Positions 11,504 to 25,200 of a stretch of 64,000 nucleotides of DNA are shown here, one piece after another. The stretch spans positions 25,978,209-26,042,208 of the forward strand of contig OX424562.1 of assembly GCA_949152475.1 (NCBI GenBank). The letters are read 5' to 3'. A program made the translations under genes and the position numbers. How positions within the stretch are numbered: the first letter of the stretch is position 1; each line of letters starts with the position of its first letter. Under the pieces are notes generated by a model. That model did not search any database. It was given only the letters and a program-made list of their open reading frames with translations, and was not told the DNA's origin. Source of the DNA: Terebella lapidaria. Lineage: Eukaryota; Annelida; Polychaeta; Terebellida; Terebellidae.

Positions 11504-12772
11504 ATGTATGATGGAGTAAATGTTCACAATATGACATGGAATGTATCAGTGATGGAGCTGTTCCCAGTGACATATCACTATGGCAACACTACGGCCACCC
11601 CAAGGATTATCAATGGGCTGTCCAACTCACTCGTGAATCCGGACATGTTGGTCTTTCGTCGTGTGATACACTCCATAGATCTTTATGTCGTACCCATCAT
11701 AGCATTACTGGGTATCATCGGAAACTCGATCTGTTTTATGGTGTTCATGGCGACCTACCTGAGGAAGTTGTCCAGCAGCGTGTACCTCGCGGCGCTGGCG
11801 ATCTGTGACACCATCTACCTGCTCACTGTTCTCTTCTCCTGGTTGGACAACGTCAACATAGATATCTACCACAGGAACGGCTGGTGTCAGCTATTGACAT
11901 ATCTTGGCTTCGTGACTAGTTTCCTTGACGTCTGGTATATAGTCAGTTTTACTGTTGAGCGATATTTGGTGGTGTGTTTTCCGCTCAAGCAACAAGGATT
12001 GTGCAGCCCAAGACGTGCAAAGATTGTTGTGTTGAGCTTGGCACTTCTGGGTGCTGTTCTCTTTACGTTTGCCTTGTGGACGTCTGAAGTCGGCTGGACT
12101 TACAAACGTCCGTTCTGTGCTCCAAAACAAGAGTACTACTCGATCGTACTGGCCTTGACTAACGTGGACACTCTCATAACTCTCATAATTCCAACAATTA
12201 TAATTATCACCAGCAATATACGTATAGCATACGCGGTTGCTCAGTTTTATCATAACCGTGTGCCTGTAGAACGATTAGATGATTCAGACATCAGGAACTC
12301 ACATCGCCAAGGCAATGTACTTTGTGTTAACAACTCGTACAACAGACTCCAGATGAAAGTGACGAAGATGCTGCTCCTAGTCTCGACTACTTTCCTCATC
12401 TGTCACATCCCGAGTCATGGTTTCCGTGTTTACGTCTTTATCATGTCACTGATCTCGGACCTCTACAAACCGTCACACCTGATGATGCTCATCCAGAAAC
12501 TGTTCCAGTACCTCTACATCATGAACTTCAGCATCAACCTGGTCCTCTACAACTTCTCGGGGAGAACTTTTCGCGTAGCATTGAAGCGTCTCATGCACCT
12601 TACACGTCACCGAATCGCAAAGTTTATTCGTCGGAAATATTCTCTAGTTAGATCACGATCGACCTCACGCAAAACTCGCGAAAACCTACACTTAAATATT
12701 CTGGGAGGCTTCGGTTGTGAACATGGACCTGGTGCACAGGTTCCTTGCAGAGTCTGTGAGAAATACTCGTGA
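11504..12772 (+). CDS. Class A (rhodopsin-type) G protein-coupled receptor, peptide-receptor-like, intronless
   Basis: The gene encodes a 422-residue seven-helix receptor in the plasma membrane, expected to bind an extracellular ligand and signal through a heterotrimeric G protein. The ATG is supported by an in-frame stop 15 nt upstream and a G at -3. The N-terminus has three N-glycosylation sites (N9, N13, N28). Helix 1 (about 61-86) has the GN pair (N74) and helix 2 has LAALAICD with D102. C128 before helix 3 should pair with C205 in loop 2. Helix 3 ends in ERY (152-154), helix 5 carries P230, and helix 6 has CHIP (300-303). Helix 7 ends in NLVLY (345-349), a variant of NPxxY lacking the proline. 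A basic helix 8 and a tail with C405, C415 and C418 follow. The overall pattern fits protostome neuropeptide-type orphan receptors; the ligand cannot be told. A broken copy lies at 55,196-55,625. Confidence 0.93.
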   Translation: MYDGVNVHNMTWNVSVMELFPVTYHYGNTTATPRIINGLSNSLVNPDMLVFRRVIHSIDLYVVPIIALLGIIGNSICFMVFMATYLRKLSSSVYLAALAICDTIYLLTVLFSWLDNVNIDIYHRNGWCQLLTYLGFVTSFLDVWYIVSFTVERYLVVCFPLKQQGLCSPRRAKIVVLSLALLGAVLFTFALWTSEVGWTYKRPFCAPKQEYYSIVLALTNVDTLITLIIPTIIIITSNIRIAYAVAQFYHNRVPVERLDDSDIRNSHRQGNVLCVNNSYNRLQMKVTKMLLLVSTTFLICHIPSHGFRVYVFIMSLISDLYKPSHLMMLIQKLFQYLYIMNFSINLVLYNFSGRTFRVALKRLMHLTRHRIAKFIRRKYSLVRSRSTSRKTRENLHLNILGGFGCEHGPGAQVPCRVCEKYS

Positions 12773-13996
12773 TTGATTCCACAATTATATTTTTATGACA
12801 AACTTGGAATACAATGTACATACAACAGGAATATCTGATTGTTCATGTTATGGTAATTGTATACACGTTGAATGAATAACCACTGGTATGAATTGAGTAA
12901 CGATCTACATATTGTCATGTAGTATGCCACATCAGCCGCCTCGAGGGAGATCACACATTAGGTACATGTTTCTTCCTAATGTTATATTCTTATTTTGTCA
13001 TTAATTTTTTTTTTTGGGAGGGGGGCGCCACAGGAAGACAGCGTTGGCTATGTATAATACCCGACAGTGGTTTAGTTTTTTTCTCTCATTCACACCACAT
13101 TAATGTATTATATATTGACTTTATGTATTAACTATATATTGACTTCATCGAAATAAACTTGACTTGACTTTGACTGTCATTTACACATACGAACATGATA
13201 AATGTTTTTTCTTCTACTGCAAGAATGGCTCGTGATATAACCTGACGACACAACTAATTGGTCTTAAGTGGCATGGGAGAAAACAATTAGCGCATCTAAT
13301 TCCATCTCAGCAGTTTCATGATCAATGATTGGTGTAGACAGTATAAGCTGTCTACACCAATCCTCCCAGTGGCGCACAATGCCACACATATAATATCACG
13401 TGCAAGCTTTTCACTTACGTAATCGTAGATGTTTCTAGGAATATCCTATTCTTGTGATTCCGATTTTATGGGGACTTACTTTCCGTGAAAAACTGTTTTG
13501 CTGTAACAATATATCCGAATATGTTATAAAACGTGCTCGTCAGATGACATATATGTATATTTTTTACCACCTCCATTCAAGTGGAGTATTGCACAGACAT
13601 GATTGCACATGATTTTTGAGAAGGGCCCACTGACAGGAGAATTAATGTCGACAACGGATACCTCATCGAGACTAGATTTACTGAGAAACGCTACACCAGA
13701 CTGGGGTATTATGAACGACTGAATAGGTAACATCTTGCGAATATAGTCACATCTTTCGCCAGTGCTTGTGTGAATGTTTGAAAGCATATGCTGTTAATCT
13801 TTGGTCTAATTTGATTTCTTTCCGTTGAAGATTTAGCACAGTGACTCGATATTTGCACAATGTCCCCCAGTACACAATTTGTCATAGTGGTTGTAGATAC
13901 ATGTAGATGGATTTTTAATGTATTGTGCTGTATGTTGTGTTGTATTTCAAGTTGGTTTACTCATAGCCTAGTGGAGATGATGTCCAAGAGACAAAT
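12773..13996 (+). repeat. Receptor 3' flank, shared with block B and partly with every 4.1-kb unit
   Basis: The whole flank matches block B 55,626-56,836 at very high similarity. Its middle part (about 13,160-13,605) also recurs inside each 4.1-kb unit at about 15,345-15,812, 19,455-19,922, 23,566-24,033 and 58,560-59,030. In those copies the AATAAA is changed to GTAAAT. It includes a short inverted repeat around 13,334-13,362 (TGGTGTAGACAG against CTGTCTACACCA). No coding sequence is supported here. Confidence 0.8.
13152..13157 (+). terminator. Candidate polyadenylation signal AATAAA of the receptor gene
   Basis: A canonical AATAAA lies 380 bp after the stop codon, followed by a run of TTGACT-type pentamers. 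Block B keeps it as AATAAA in the same context near 55,985. No closer canonical signal was noticed. The use of this site is inferred. Confidence 0.5.
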
Positions 13997-16900
13997 ACTA
14001 GAACTGTTGATGTACTAGAACTGTTTTTTTTTCATTCGCTTATATATATCTGTATTTATAGTCTAAACCGTTGAAATAGATTCATCCTCCTAACCTGAAT
14101 CACTCCTTCAGATAGTAATCCACTTAATGGTAAACATGGAATTATTACTTGTGCGCAAAGATAAAAACTACGAGATCGGAAACCTCCCTTCAAGGTTTTA
14201 CTTTTGTCTCTGAGAAATCTATGAGATGTTGAACAAGCAAATGCTACTCTTGTGCGAATGTAAAATCATGTCAGCGGCTTATCCTACATGTCCAACGTGT
14301 AATATTGTGTGATGCTTAGTCGGGACAAGTTTTACTATTGTAAGGCGTGAATACTGCAGAGAGAAGGAAATGCATGTGGTGATATGCATTATGGTCATCT
14401 TTAACGTGTGTCTCCCTCACCACCAGTGGTGACTACACTTGTTAATATAGGCATTAGACATTACTTAAACTAGCCGGACGCCCACATAAACCACAATATA
14501 TTTGATGGTTTTTATTTGTGCCTATACATGAGGCAAGAAATATGCTTCTGATCTTGTTGATTTGTCAGTATAATTGGGTAAATTTGTTGTATTGATATTG
14601 AAATCACTAATTTGCACTATTCATCATATACCAAATAAGGACTTCAGTATACTACAGTTTGACACGAAGTATTCTCCTAATTTGTTTTGTATACATATCC
14701 AAATCTTTAGGTGATTAACATAAAACTATTTAGTTTGTCCTGGTTCCTGTATGGTTCCCAGAGGTCCAGCTGGCGAACAACCTGACTCTGACTCTATCAT
14801 GATATCATGTATACATTATTCTCCGAGTTAAATACAATAAGTTCCAACATTTCACAACAGCTGATGTCAATCTATATTCTGACTGTACTTTTAAATGATA
14901 ACGATTGCAGTGATACGCTTCTTGTTACTAGAAAGTGACATTTGGGTGAATAAATAGTCCTCATTTGACTTCACCAACATGACATTACGGTAAAACATTA
15001 CACTTGTATTGTTCAGTAGATAGGGTAGGTTATAGAGATTTTACATTTAATAGTGCATTACAAATCAATTGAGATGTTTTTTTCTGGAGCAGATAGATCA
15101 GGTTACAACACACGTAACATCTTGGATTTAATCAGTATCGTATTTATACCATGAAAACATCATTGCATGATTATCTACAATTAATTAATGATTATCTAAG
15201 ATTATCTAAAAATAGAACCTTACTAGTTAAATTTGGGATAAATTTGAATATGCGTATGTATGTTTTGTGCTGCGAAGGTTAAATGCGAGGACGAAAACAA
15301 ACTAATTTATGCACAATTGACTCCCTGCTTTTCATCATGTAAATTTGACTTGACTTTGACTCCCATTTACACATACGAACAGGATAAATGGTTTTCTTCT
15401 ACTGCAAGAATGGCTCGTGATATATCAAAATAACCTGACGACACAACTGATTGGTCTTAAGTGGCATGGGAGGAAACAATTAGCGCATCTAATTCCACGC
15501 TCAGTAGTTTCATGATCTATGATTGGTTCAGACAGTATGAGCTATCTACACCAATCTTCCCAGTGGCACACAATGCTACATATGTAATATCACGTGCAAG
15601 CTTTTCCACCAATACAAATTACTTATGTAATCATAGATGTTTCTAGGAAAATCCTATTCTTGTGATTCCGATTTTATGGGGGTCTGTTTTACTTTCCGTG
15701 AAAAACTGTTTTGCTGTAACAATATATCCGAATATATCATGAAACGTGCACGTCAGATGACATATATGTCATTTTTTTATCACACCCATTCAAGTGGAGT
15801 ATTGCACAGACATAAGTAAATAAGTTTTAACTCCTTTACACTGTTTTGTGGATATTTCTTCGATGCTAAATGGTATTGTCGTATAACTTGGCACAACGTT
15901 CTACCAAATTCCATTGTAATATCGTGTTTTTAAAGATTACCATCTACCCTAATGTTGAGTTTTGCCCCATCATTAGATTTCTGGTTGTATGCACGATTTT
16001 GTGCATTCACTTACCTTTGTGGTATGCAATGTTTCGAGATCGGCATGTTTGTGTAGTATACACCCATTATGGATTCTGGTCCAATATTGCAAGAATATTC
16101 CCATACCTGGATGTAAACACAATCAAATACCGGTATACTCCCAGATAGGGCAAGGTGTAAACGGGTTCTGTGAGTCAGAGTATATAGGGCTTCGCTTCTA
16201 TTCACAAACTCTTTTGTTTTTTGTTCGTTATTGGCATCTTCAAAATCTGGTTCAATTTGTATAAGCCCGAGTGTCATATTTGTATAATTCCACTAACAAT
16301 ACCGGAAAAGATTCTATGCAAGTATCAATCTATTACCATCAATACCATCAATATTTTGCTGATGCCAATAACATACATAAAATACATTTTGCAATAGAAA
16401 CAAACCCGACCAAAAAGTTTATCCAAAGACACACTAATATCATCATGGGCAGACAGTGCGTTAAATGTAGTTGTTTCTACTGTACACCTGATGGAATTAG
16501 TATGTACTAATTACAACAACCTATGAAAATACTTTGGAAATCCGAAGAAAAAAACCATGGAACAGATATATGACAAGTACATAAGTACCTTATTACAAGC
16601 CAGAAGGCTACTGAGTTGATGATATCCTCGGGGACAGATTTAACGTCCGCCAGCATTGACACCGACTCAGTGGTATGAATGTAAGTATCAATCTATCGCC
16701 ACCAATACTGCCAGAGTTTGATGATGCCGATAACACATGTAAAATAAGACATTTTGCAATAGAAACGAAGCCTGACCAAATAGTTTATCCAAAGACACAC
16801 ACACTGGCGTCATCTGGGGCAGACAATGTTTAAAGGTAGATGTTTCTACTGTACACTTGATGGAATTAGTATAAAACTGCTCAACAGCATATGAAAACAA

Positions 16901-18105
16901 TTTAGAAATCCGAAACGAACCCCATGGAACAGATATATGACAAGTACATAAGTACCTTATCACAAGCCAGTAGGCTACTGAGTTGATGGTATCCTTTGGG
17001 ACAGATTTAACGTTTGCCAGCAGTGACACCGACTCAGTGGTATGAATGTAAGTAAGTATCAATCTATTACCACCAATACAGCCAAATTTTGATGATTCCA
17101 AAAACAAACATGGAAATACAACATTTTGCAATAGAAAAAAAGCCCAACCAAATACTTTGTCAAAAGACACACTGGTGTCATCTGGGGCAGACAGTGTGTT
17201 AAAAGTAGTTGTTTCTACTGTACACCTGATGGAATTAGTACACAACTGCCCAACAACATATGAAAATAATTTAAAAATCCGAAGCAAACCCCATGGAACA
17301 GATATATGACAAGTACATAAGTACCTAATCACAAGCCAGAAGGCTACTGAGTTGATGGTATCCTCGGGGACAGATTTAACGTCCGCCAGCAGTGACACTG
17401 ACTCAGTGGTATGAAAGTAAGTATCAATCATTACCATCAATAGAAAATGGTGGTAATTGATAATACATTCAACTGTAAGCTTCATATTTGTATAATTCCA
17501 CTAACAATACTGGAAAAGATTCTATGCTAGTGCTACACCTGAGATCGACAGCACAGATGTTTATCCACATTCGCACTCCAATATAATACCCGAATGTAAG
17601 TATCAATCTATTACCACCAATACAGCCAAAAATTGATGATTCCAATAACGAACGTAAAATACAACATTTTGCAATAGAAACAAAGCCCGACCAAATACCT
17701 TATCAAAAGACACATTCGAATATCACGAATGAGCTATATTTGGCTGATGTTGACGATTTATAATCCTTTCACATGGGTTGCCATCAACATTCACACTCGC
17801 CTTGGATTCACACTGACAAGTCGTCGGGAAATTTCTATCCCTCACAGAAAATGACAATGGGTTCTCTTATACCCTTCGTTCTTTTTTCTGTTACAATTGA
17901 ACCCAGATTAGAAAGGCAAGATGATTTCTCAAAGGAAACACATAAATATTATCCGATTCTAGGATACACTCTCGGTGACAGTTTACGCTGCCGGTGACTG
18001 ATTAGTTTTCTGTGTTATTACCACTGTTCCTTACGAGTAAAAAAATAAAACACAAACTAGCCTAGAAGTTCAGATATTTGGTCTCAAAATAGCGCTAATG
18101 TCCTT
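13997..18105 (+). repeat. 4.1-kb tandem unit, copy 1 of 3 in block A
   Basis: This is a 4,109-bp unit running from ACTAGAACTGTTGATG to the GTCCTT before the next ACTAGAACTG. Layout: about 1.35 kb of AT-rich sequence, a copy of the receptor 3' flank (15,345-15,812), a 500-bp stretch, then an internal array of ~365-bp sub-repeats (16,318-17,720), then a 400-bp tail. Copy 2 follows directly and differs at only a few positions, so the duplication is very recent or homogenised. Small open frames recur in every copy but show no sign of selection. Confidence 0.92.
16318..17720 (+). repeat. Internal array of ~365-bp sub-repeats (unit copy 1)
   Basis: Sub-repeats begin at 16,318, 16,681, 17,048, 17,417 (partial) and 17,596 (partial), each opening with (G)TAAGTATCAATCTATTACC or a variant. 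Shared inner motifs are ACATTTTGCAATAGAAAC, GTTTCTACTGTACAC and AAGGCTACTGAGTTGATG. Adjacent sub-repeats differ by an estimated 10-20%. The partial fourth and fifth ones are separated by about 145 bp of other sequence. The minus strand stays open for 265 codons across this array, but the frame is not conserved between sub-repeats. Confidence 0.88.
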
Positions 18106-21100
18106 ACTAGAACTGTTGATGTACTAGAACTGTTTTTTTTTTCATTCGCTTATATATATCTGTATTTATAGTCTAAACCGTTGAAATAGATTCATCCTTC
18201 TAACCTGAATCACTCCTTCCGATAGTAATCCACTTAATGGTAAACATGGAATTATTACTTGTGCGCAAAAATAAAAACTACGAGATCGGAAACCTCCCTT
18301 CAAGGTTTTACTTTTGTCTCTGAGAAATCTATGAGATGTTGAACAAGCAAATGCTACTCTTGTGCGAATGTAAAATCGTGTCAGCGGCTTATCCTACATG
18401 TCCAACGTGTAATATTATGTGATGCTTAGTCGGGACAAGTTTTACTATTGTAAGGCGTGAATACTGCAGAGAGAAGGAAATGCATGTGGTGATATGCATT
18501 ATGGTCATCTTTAACGTGTGTCTCCCTCACCACCAGTGGTGACTACACTTGTTAATATAGGCATTAGACATTACTTAAACTAGCCGGACGCCCACATAAA
18601 CCACAATATATTTGATGGTTTTTATTTGTGCCTATACATGAGGCAAGAAATATGCTTCTGATCTTGTTGATTTGTCAGTATAATTGGGTAAATTTGTTGT
18701 ATTGATATTGAAATCACTAATTTGCACTATTCATCATATACCAAATAAGGACTTCAGTATACTACAGTTTGACACGAAGTATTCTCCTAATTTGTTTTGT
18801 ATACATATCCAAATCTTTAGGTGATTAACATAAAACTATTTAGTTTGTCCTGGTTCCTGTATGGTTCCCAGAGGTCCAGCTGGCGAACAACCTGACTCTG
18901 ACTCTATCATGATATCATGTATACATTATTCTCCGAGTTAAATACAATAAGTTCCAACATTTCACAACAGCTGATGTCAATCTATATTCTGACTGTACTT
19001 TTAAATGATAACGATTGCAGTGATACGCTTCTTGTTACTAGAAAGTGACATTTGGGTGAATAAATAGTCCTCATTTGACTTCACCAACATGACATTACGG
19101 TAAAACATTACACTTGTATTGTTCAGTAGATAGGGTAGGTTATAGAGATTTTACATTTAATAGTGCATTACAAATCAATTGAGATGTTTTTTTCTGGAGC
19201 AGATAGATCAGGTTACAACACACGTAACATCTCGGATTTAATCAGTATCGTATTTATACCATGAAAACATCATTGCATGATTATCTACAATTAATTAATG
19301 ATTATCTAAGATTATCTAAAAATAGAACCTTACTAGTTAAATTTGGGATAAATTTGAATATGCGTATGTATGTTTTGTGCTGCGAAGGTTAAATGCGAGG
19401 ACGAAAACAAACTAATTTATGCACAATTGACTCCCTGCTTTTCATCATGTAAATTTGACTTGACTTTGACTCCCATTTACACATACGAACAGGATAAATG
19501 GTTTTCTTCTACTGCAAGAATGGCTCGTGATATATCAAAATAACCTGACGACACAACTGATTGGTCTTAAGTGGCATGGGAGGAAACAATTAGCGCATCT
19601 AATTCCACGCTCAGTAGTTTCATGATCTATGATTGGTTCAGACAGTATGAGCTATCTACACCAATCTTCCCAGTGGCACACAATGCTACATATGTAATAT
19701 CACGTGCAAGCTTTTCCACCAATACAAATTACTTATGTAATCATAGATGTTTCTAGGAAAATCCTATTCTTGTGATTCCGATTTTATGGGGGTCTGTTTT
19801 ACTTTCCGTGAAAAACTGTTTTGCTGTAACAATATATCCGAATATATCATGAAACGTGCACGTCAGATGACATATATGTCATTTTTTTATCACACCCATT
19901 CAAGTGGAGTATTGCACAGACATAAGTAAATAAGTTTTAACTCCTTTACACTGTTTTGTGGATATTTCTTCGATGCTAAATGGTATTGTCGTATAACTTG
20001 GCACAACGTTCTACCAAATTCCATTGTAATATCGTGTTTTTAAAGATTACCATCTACCCTAATGTTGAGTTTTGCCCCATCATTAGATTTCTGGTTGTAT
20101 GCACGATTTTGTGCATTCACTTACCTTTGTGGTATGCAATGTTTCGAGATCGGCATGTTTGTGTAGTATACACCCATTATGGATTCTGGTCCAATATTGC
20201 AAGAATATTCCCATACCTGGATGTAAACACAATCAAATACCGGTATACTCCCAGATAGGGCAAGGTGTAAACGGGTTCTGTGAGTCAGAGTATATAGGGC
20301 TTCGCTTCTATTCACAAACTCTTTTGTTTTTTGTTCGTTATTGGCATCTTCAAAATCTGGTTCAATTTGTATAAGCCCGAGTGTCATATTTGTATAATTC
20401 CACTAACAATACCGGAAAAGATTCTATGCAAGTATCAATCTATTACCATCGATACAGTCAGATTTTGCTGATGCCAATAACATACATAAAATACATTTTG
20501 CAATAGAAACAAACCCGACCAAAAAGTTTATCCAAAGACACACTAATATCATCATGGGCAGACAGTGCGTTAAATGTAGTTGTTTCTACTGTACACCTGA
20601 TGGAATTAGTATGTACTAATTACAACAACCTATGAAAATACTTTGGAAATCCGAAGAAAAAAACCATGGAACAGATATATGACAAGTACATAAGTACCTT
20701 ATTACAAGCCAGAAGGCTACTGAGTTGATGATATCCTCGGGGACAGATTTAACGTCCGCCAGCATTGACACCGACTCAGTGGTATGAATGTAAGTATCAA
20801 TCTATCGCCACCAATACTGCCAGAGTTTGATGATGCCGATAACACATGTGAAATAAGACATTTTGCAATAGAAACGAAGCCTGACCAAATAGTTTATCCA
20901 AAGACACACACACTGGCGTCATCTGGGGCAGACAATGTTTAAAGGTAGATGTTTCTACTGTACACTTGATGGAATTAGTATAAAACTGCTCAACAGCATA
21001 TGAAAACAATTTAGAAATCCGAAACGAACCCCATGGAACAGATATATGACAAGTACATAAGTACCTTATCACAAGCCAGTAGGCTACTGAGTTGATGGTA

Positions 21101-22214
21101 TCCTTTGGGACAGATTTAACGTTTGCCAGCAGTGACACCGACTCAGTGGTATGAATGTAAGTAAGTATCAATCTATTACCACCAATACAGCCAAATTTTG
21201 ATGATTCCAAAAACAAACATGGAAATACAACATTTTGCAATAGAAAAAAAGCCCAACCAAATACTTTGTCAAAAGACACACTGGTGTCATCTGGGGCAGA
21301 CAGTGTGTTAAAAGTAGTTGTTTCTACTGTACACCTGATGGAATTAGTACACAACTGCCCAACAACATATGAAAATAATTTAAAAATCCGAAGCAAACCC
21401 CATGGAACAGATATATGACAAGTACATAAGTACCTAATCACAAGCCAGAAGGCTACTGAGTTGATGGTATCCTCGGGGACAGATTTAACGTCCGCCAGCA
21501 GTGACACTGACTCAGTGGTATGAAAGTAAGTATCAATCATTACCATCAATAGAAAATGGTGGTAATTGATAATACATTCAACTGTAAGCTTCATATTTGT
21601 ATAATTCCACTAACAATACTGGAAAAGATTCTATGCTAGTGCTACACCTGAGATCGACAGCACAGATGTTTATCCACATTCGCACTCCAATATAATACCC
21701 GAATGTAAGTATCAATCTATTACCACCAATACAGCCAAAAATTGATGATTCCAATAACGAACGTAAAATACAACATTTTGCAATAGAAACAAAGCCCGAC
21801 CAAATACCTTATCAAAAGACACATTCGAATATCACGAATGAGCTATATTTGGCTGATGTTGACGATTTATAATCCTTTCACATGGGTTGCCATCAACATT
21901 CACACTCGCCTTGGATTCACACTGACAAGTCGTCGGGAAATTTCTATCCCTCACAGAAAATGACAATGGGTTCTCTTATACCCTTCGTTCTTTTTTCTGT
22001 TACAATTGAACCCAGATTAGAAAGGCAAGATGATTTCTCAAAGGAAACACATAAATATTATCCGATTCTAGGATACACTCTCGGTGACAGTTTACGCTGC
22101 CGGTGACTGATTAGTTTTCTGTGTTATTACCACTGTTCCTTACGAGTAAAAAAATAAAACACAAACTAGCCTAGAAGTTCAGATATTTGGTCTCAAAATA
22201 GCGCTAATGTCCTT
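18106..22214 (+). repeat. 4.1-kb tandem unit, copy 2 of 3
   Basis: Exactly 4,109 bp from the copy 1 start to the copy 3 start and nearly identical to copy 1. One visible difference is the opening of the first sub-repeat near 20,445 (ATCGATACAGTCAG against ATCAATACCATCAATA). Sub-repeats begin at 20,428, 20,790, 21,157, 21,526 (partial) and 21,705 (partial). Confidence 0.92.
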
Positions 22215-25200
22215 ACTAGAACTGTTGATGTACTAGAACTGTTTTTTTTTTCATTCGCTTATATATATCTGTATTTATAGTCTAAACCGTTGAAATAGAT
22301 TCATCCTTCTAACCTGAATCACTCCTTCCGATAGTAATCCACTTAATGGTAAACATGGAATTATTACTTGTGCGCAAAAATAAAAACTACGAGATCGGAA
22401 ACCTCCCTTCAAGGTTTTACTTTTGTCTCTGAGAAATCTATGAGATGTTGAACAAGCAAATGCTACTCTTGTGCGAATGTAAAATCGTGTCAGCGGCTTA
22501 TCCTACATGTCCAACGTGTAATATTGTGTGATGCTTAGTCGGGACAAGTTTTACTATTGTAAGGCGTGAATACTGCAGAGAGAAGGAAATGCATGTGGTG
22601 ATATGCATTATGGTCATCTTTAACGTGTGTCTCCCTCACCACCAGTGGTGACTACACTTGTTAATATAGGCATTAGACATTACTTAAACTAGCCGGACGC
22701 CCACATAAACCACAATATATTTGATGGTTTTTATTTGTGCCTATACATGAGGCAAGAAATATGCTTCTGATCTTGTTGATTTGTCAGTATAATTGGGTAA
22801 ATTTGTTGTATTGATATTGAAATCACTAATTTGCACTATTCATCATATACCAAATAAGGACTTCAGTATACTACAGTTTGACACGAAGTATTCTCCTAAT
22901 TTGTTTTGTATACATATCCAAATCTTTAGGTGATTAACATAAAACTATTTAGTTTGTCCTGGTTCCTGTATGGTTCCCAGAGGTCCAGCTGGCGAACAAC
23001 CTGACTCTGACTCTATCATGATATCATGTATACATTATTCTCCGAGTTAAATACAATAAGTTCCAACATTTCACAACAGCTGATGTCAATCTATATTCTG
23101 ACTGTACTTTTAAATGATAACGATTGCAGCGATACGCTTCTTGTTACTAGAAAGTGACATTTGGGTGAATAAATAGTCCTCATTTGACTTCACCAACATG
23201 ACATTACGGTAAAACATTACACTTATATTGTTCAGTAGATAGGGTAGGTTATAGAGATTCTACATTTAATAGTGCATTACAAATCAATTGAGATGTTTTT
23301 TTCTGGAGCAGATAGATCAGGTTACAACACACGTAACATCTTGGATTTAATCAGTATCGTATTTATACCATGAAAACATCATTGCATGATTATCTACAAT
23401 TAATTAATGATTATCTAAGATTATCTAAAAATAGAACCTTACTAGTTAAATTTGGGATAAATTTGAATATGCGTATGTATGTTTTGTGCTGCGAAGGTTA
23501 AATGCGAGGACGAAAACAAACTAATTTATGCACAATTGACTCCCTGCTTTTCATCATGTAAATTTGACTTGACTTTGACTCCCATTTACACATACGAACA
23601 GGATAAATGGTTTTCTTCTACTGCAAGAATGGCTCGTGATATATCAAAATAACCTGACGACACAACTGATTGGTCTTAAGTGGCATGGGAGGAAACAATT
23701 AGCGCATCTAATTCCACGCTCAGTAGTTTCATGATCTATGATTGGTGTAGACAGTATGAGCTATCTACACCAATCTTCCCAGTGGCACACAATGCTACAC
23801 ATTGTAATATCACGTGCAAGCTTTTCCACCAATACAAATTACTTATGTAATCGTAGATGTTTCTAGGAAAATCCTATTCTTGTGATTCCGATTTTATGGG
23901 GGTCTGTTTTACTTTCCGTGAAAAACTGTTTTGCTGTAACAATATATCCGAATATATTATGAAACGTGCACGTCAGATGACATATATGCAATTTTTTTTA
24001 TCACACCCATTCAAGTGGAGTATTGCACAGACATAAGTAAATAAGTTTTAACTCCTTTACACTGTTTTGTGGATATTTCTTCGATGCTAAATGGTATCGT
24101 CGTATAACTTGGCACAACGTTCTACCAAATTCCATTGTAATATCGTGTTTTTAAAGATTACCATCTACCCTAATGTTGAGTTTTGCCCCATCATTAGATT
24201 TCTGGTTGTATGCACGATTTTGTGCATTCACTTACCTTTGTAGTATGCAATGTTTTGAGATCGGCATGTTCGTGTAGTATACACCCAGTATGGATTCTGG
24301 TCCAAAATTGCAAGAATATTCCCATACCTGGATGTAAACACAATCAAATACCGGTATATTCCCAGATAAGGCAAGGTGTAAACGGGTTCTGTGAGTCAGA
24401 GTATATAGGGCTTCGCTTCTATTCACAAAATCTTTTGTTTTTTGTTCGTTATTGGCATCATCAAAATCTGGTTCAATTTGTATAAGCCCAAGTGTCATAT
24501 TTGTATAATTCCACTAACAATACCGGAAAAGATTCTATGCAAGTATCAATCTATTACCATCAATACAGTCAGATTTTGCTGATGCCAATAACATACATAA
24601 AATACATTTCGCAATAGAAACAAACCCGACCAAAAAGTTTATCCAAAGACACACTGGTGTCATCAGGGGCAGACAGTGCGTTAAATGTAGTTGTTTCTAC
24701 TGTACACCTGATGGAATTAGTATGTACTACTTACAACAACCTATGAAAATACTTTAGAAATCCGAAGAAAAAAACCATGGAACATATATACGACAAGTAC
24801 ATAAGTACCTAATTACAAGCCAGAAGGCTACTGAGTTGATGATGTCCTCGGGGACAGATTTAACATCCGCCAGCATTGACACCGACTCAGTGGTATGAAT
24901 GTAAGTATCAATCTATCGCCACCAATACTGCCAGAGTTTGATGATGCCGATAACACATGTAAAATAAGACATTTTGCAATAGAAACGAAGCCCGACCAAA
25001 TAGTTTATCCAAAGACACACTGGCGTCATCTGGGGCAGACAATGTTTAAAGGTAGTTGTTTCTACTGTACACTTGATGGAATTAGTATAAACCTGCCCAA
25101 CAGCATATGAAAACAATTTAGAAATCCGAAACGAACCCCATGGAACAGATATATGACAAGTACATAAGTACCTTATCACAAGCCAGTAGGCTACTGAGTT

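Noticed and set aside
13524-13787. Minus-strand frame behind the receptor, partly shared with 56,404-56,619
   Set aside because: Over the shared 59 codons all three base differences I saw change the amino acid, and the frame ends differ. There is no sign of coding selection.
16688-17485. A 265-codon minus-strand open frame (also at 20,797-21,594, and 270 codons at 24,913-25,725 and 59,894-60,706) made of ~123-residue repeats
   Set aside because: Neighbouring repeats differ mainly by amino-acid-changing substitutions, and the reading frame shifts between them in the middle (NTLSAPDD against KHCLPQM). The frame is shared across loci only because the units were copied recently. It reads as chance openness in a repeat array.
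16318-17720. Regularly spaced repeats as a CRISPR array
   Set aside because: The unit is about 365 bp with no short-repeat and spacer structure, and the DNA is eukaryotic in character.
17773-17997. A 74-codon plus-strand frame repeated in all four 4.1-kb units
   Set aside because: The copies are too recent for conservation to mean anything. It has no family resemblance, signal peptide or membrane segment.
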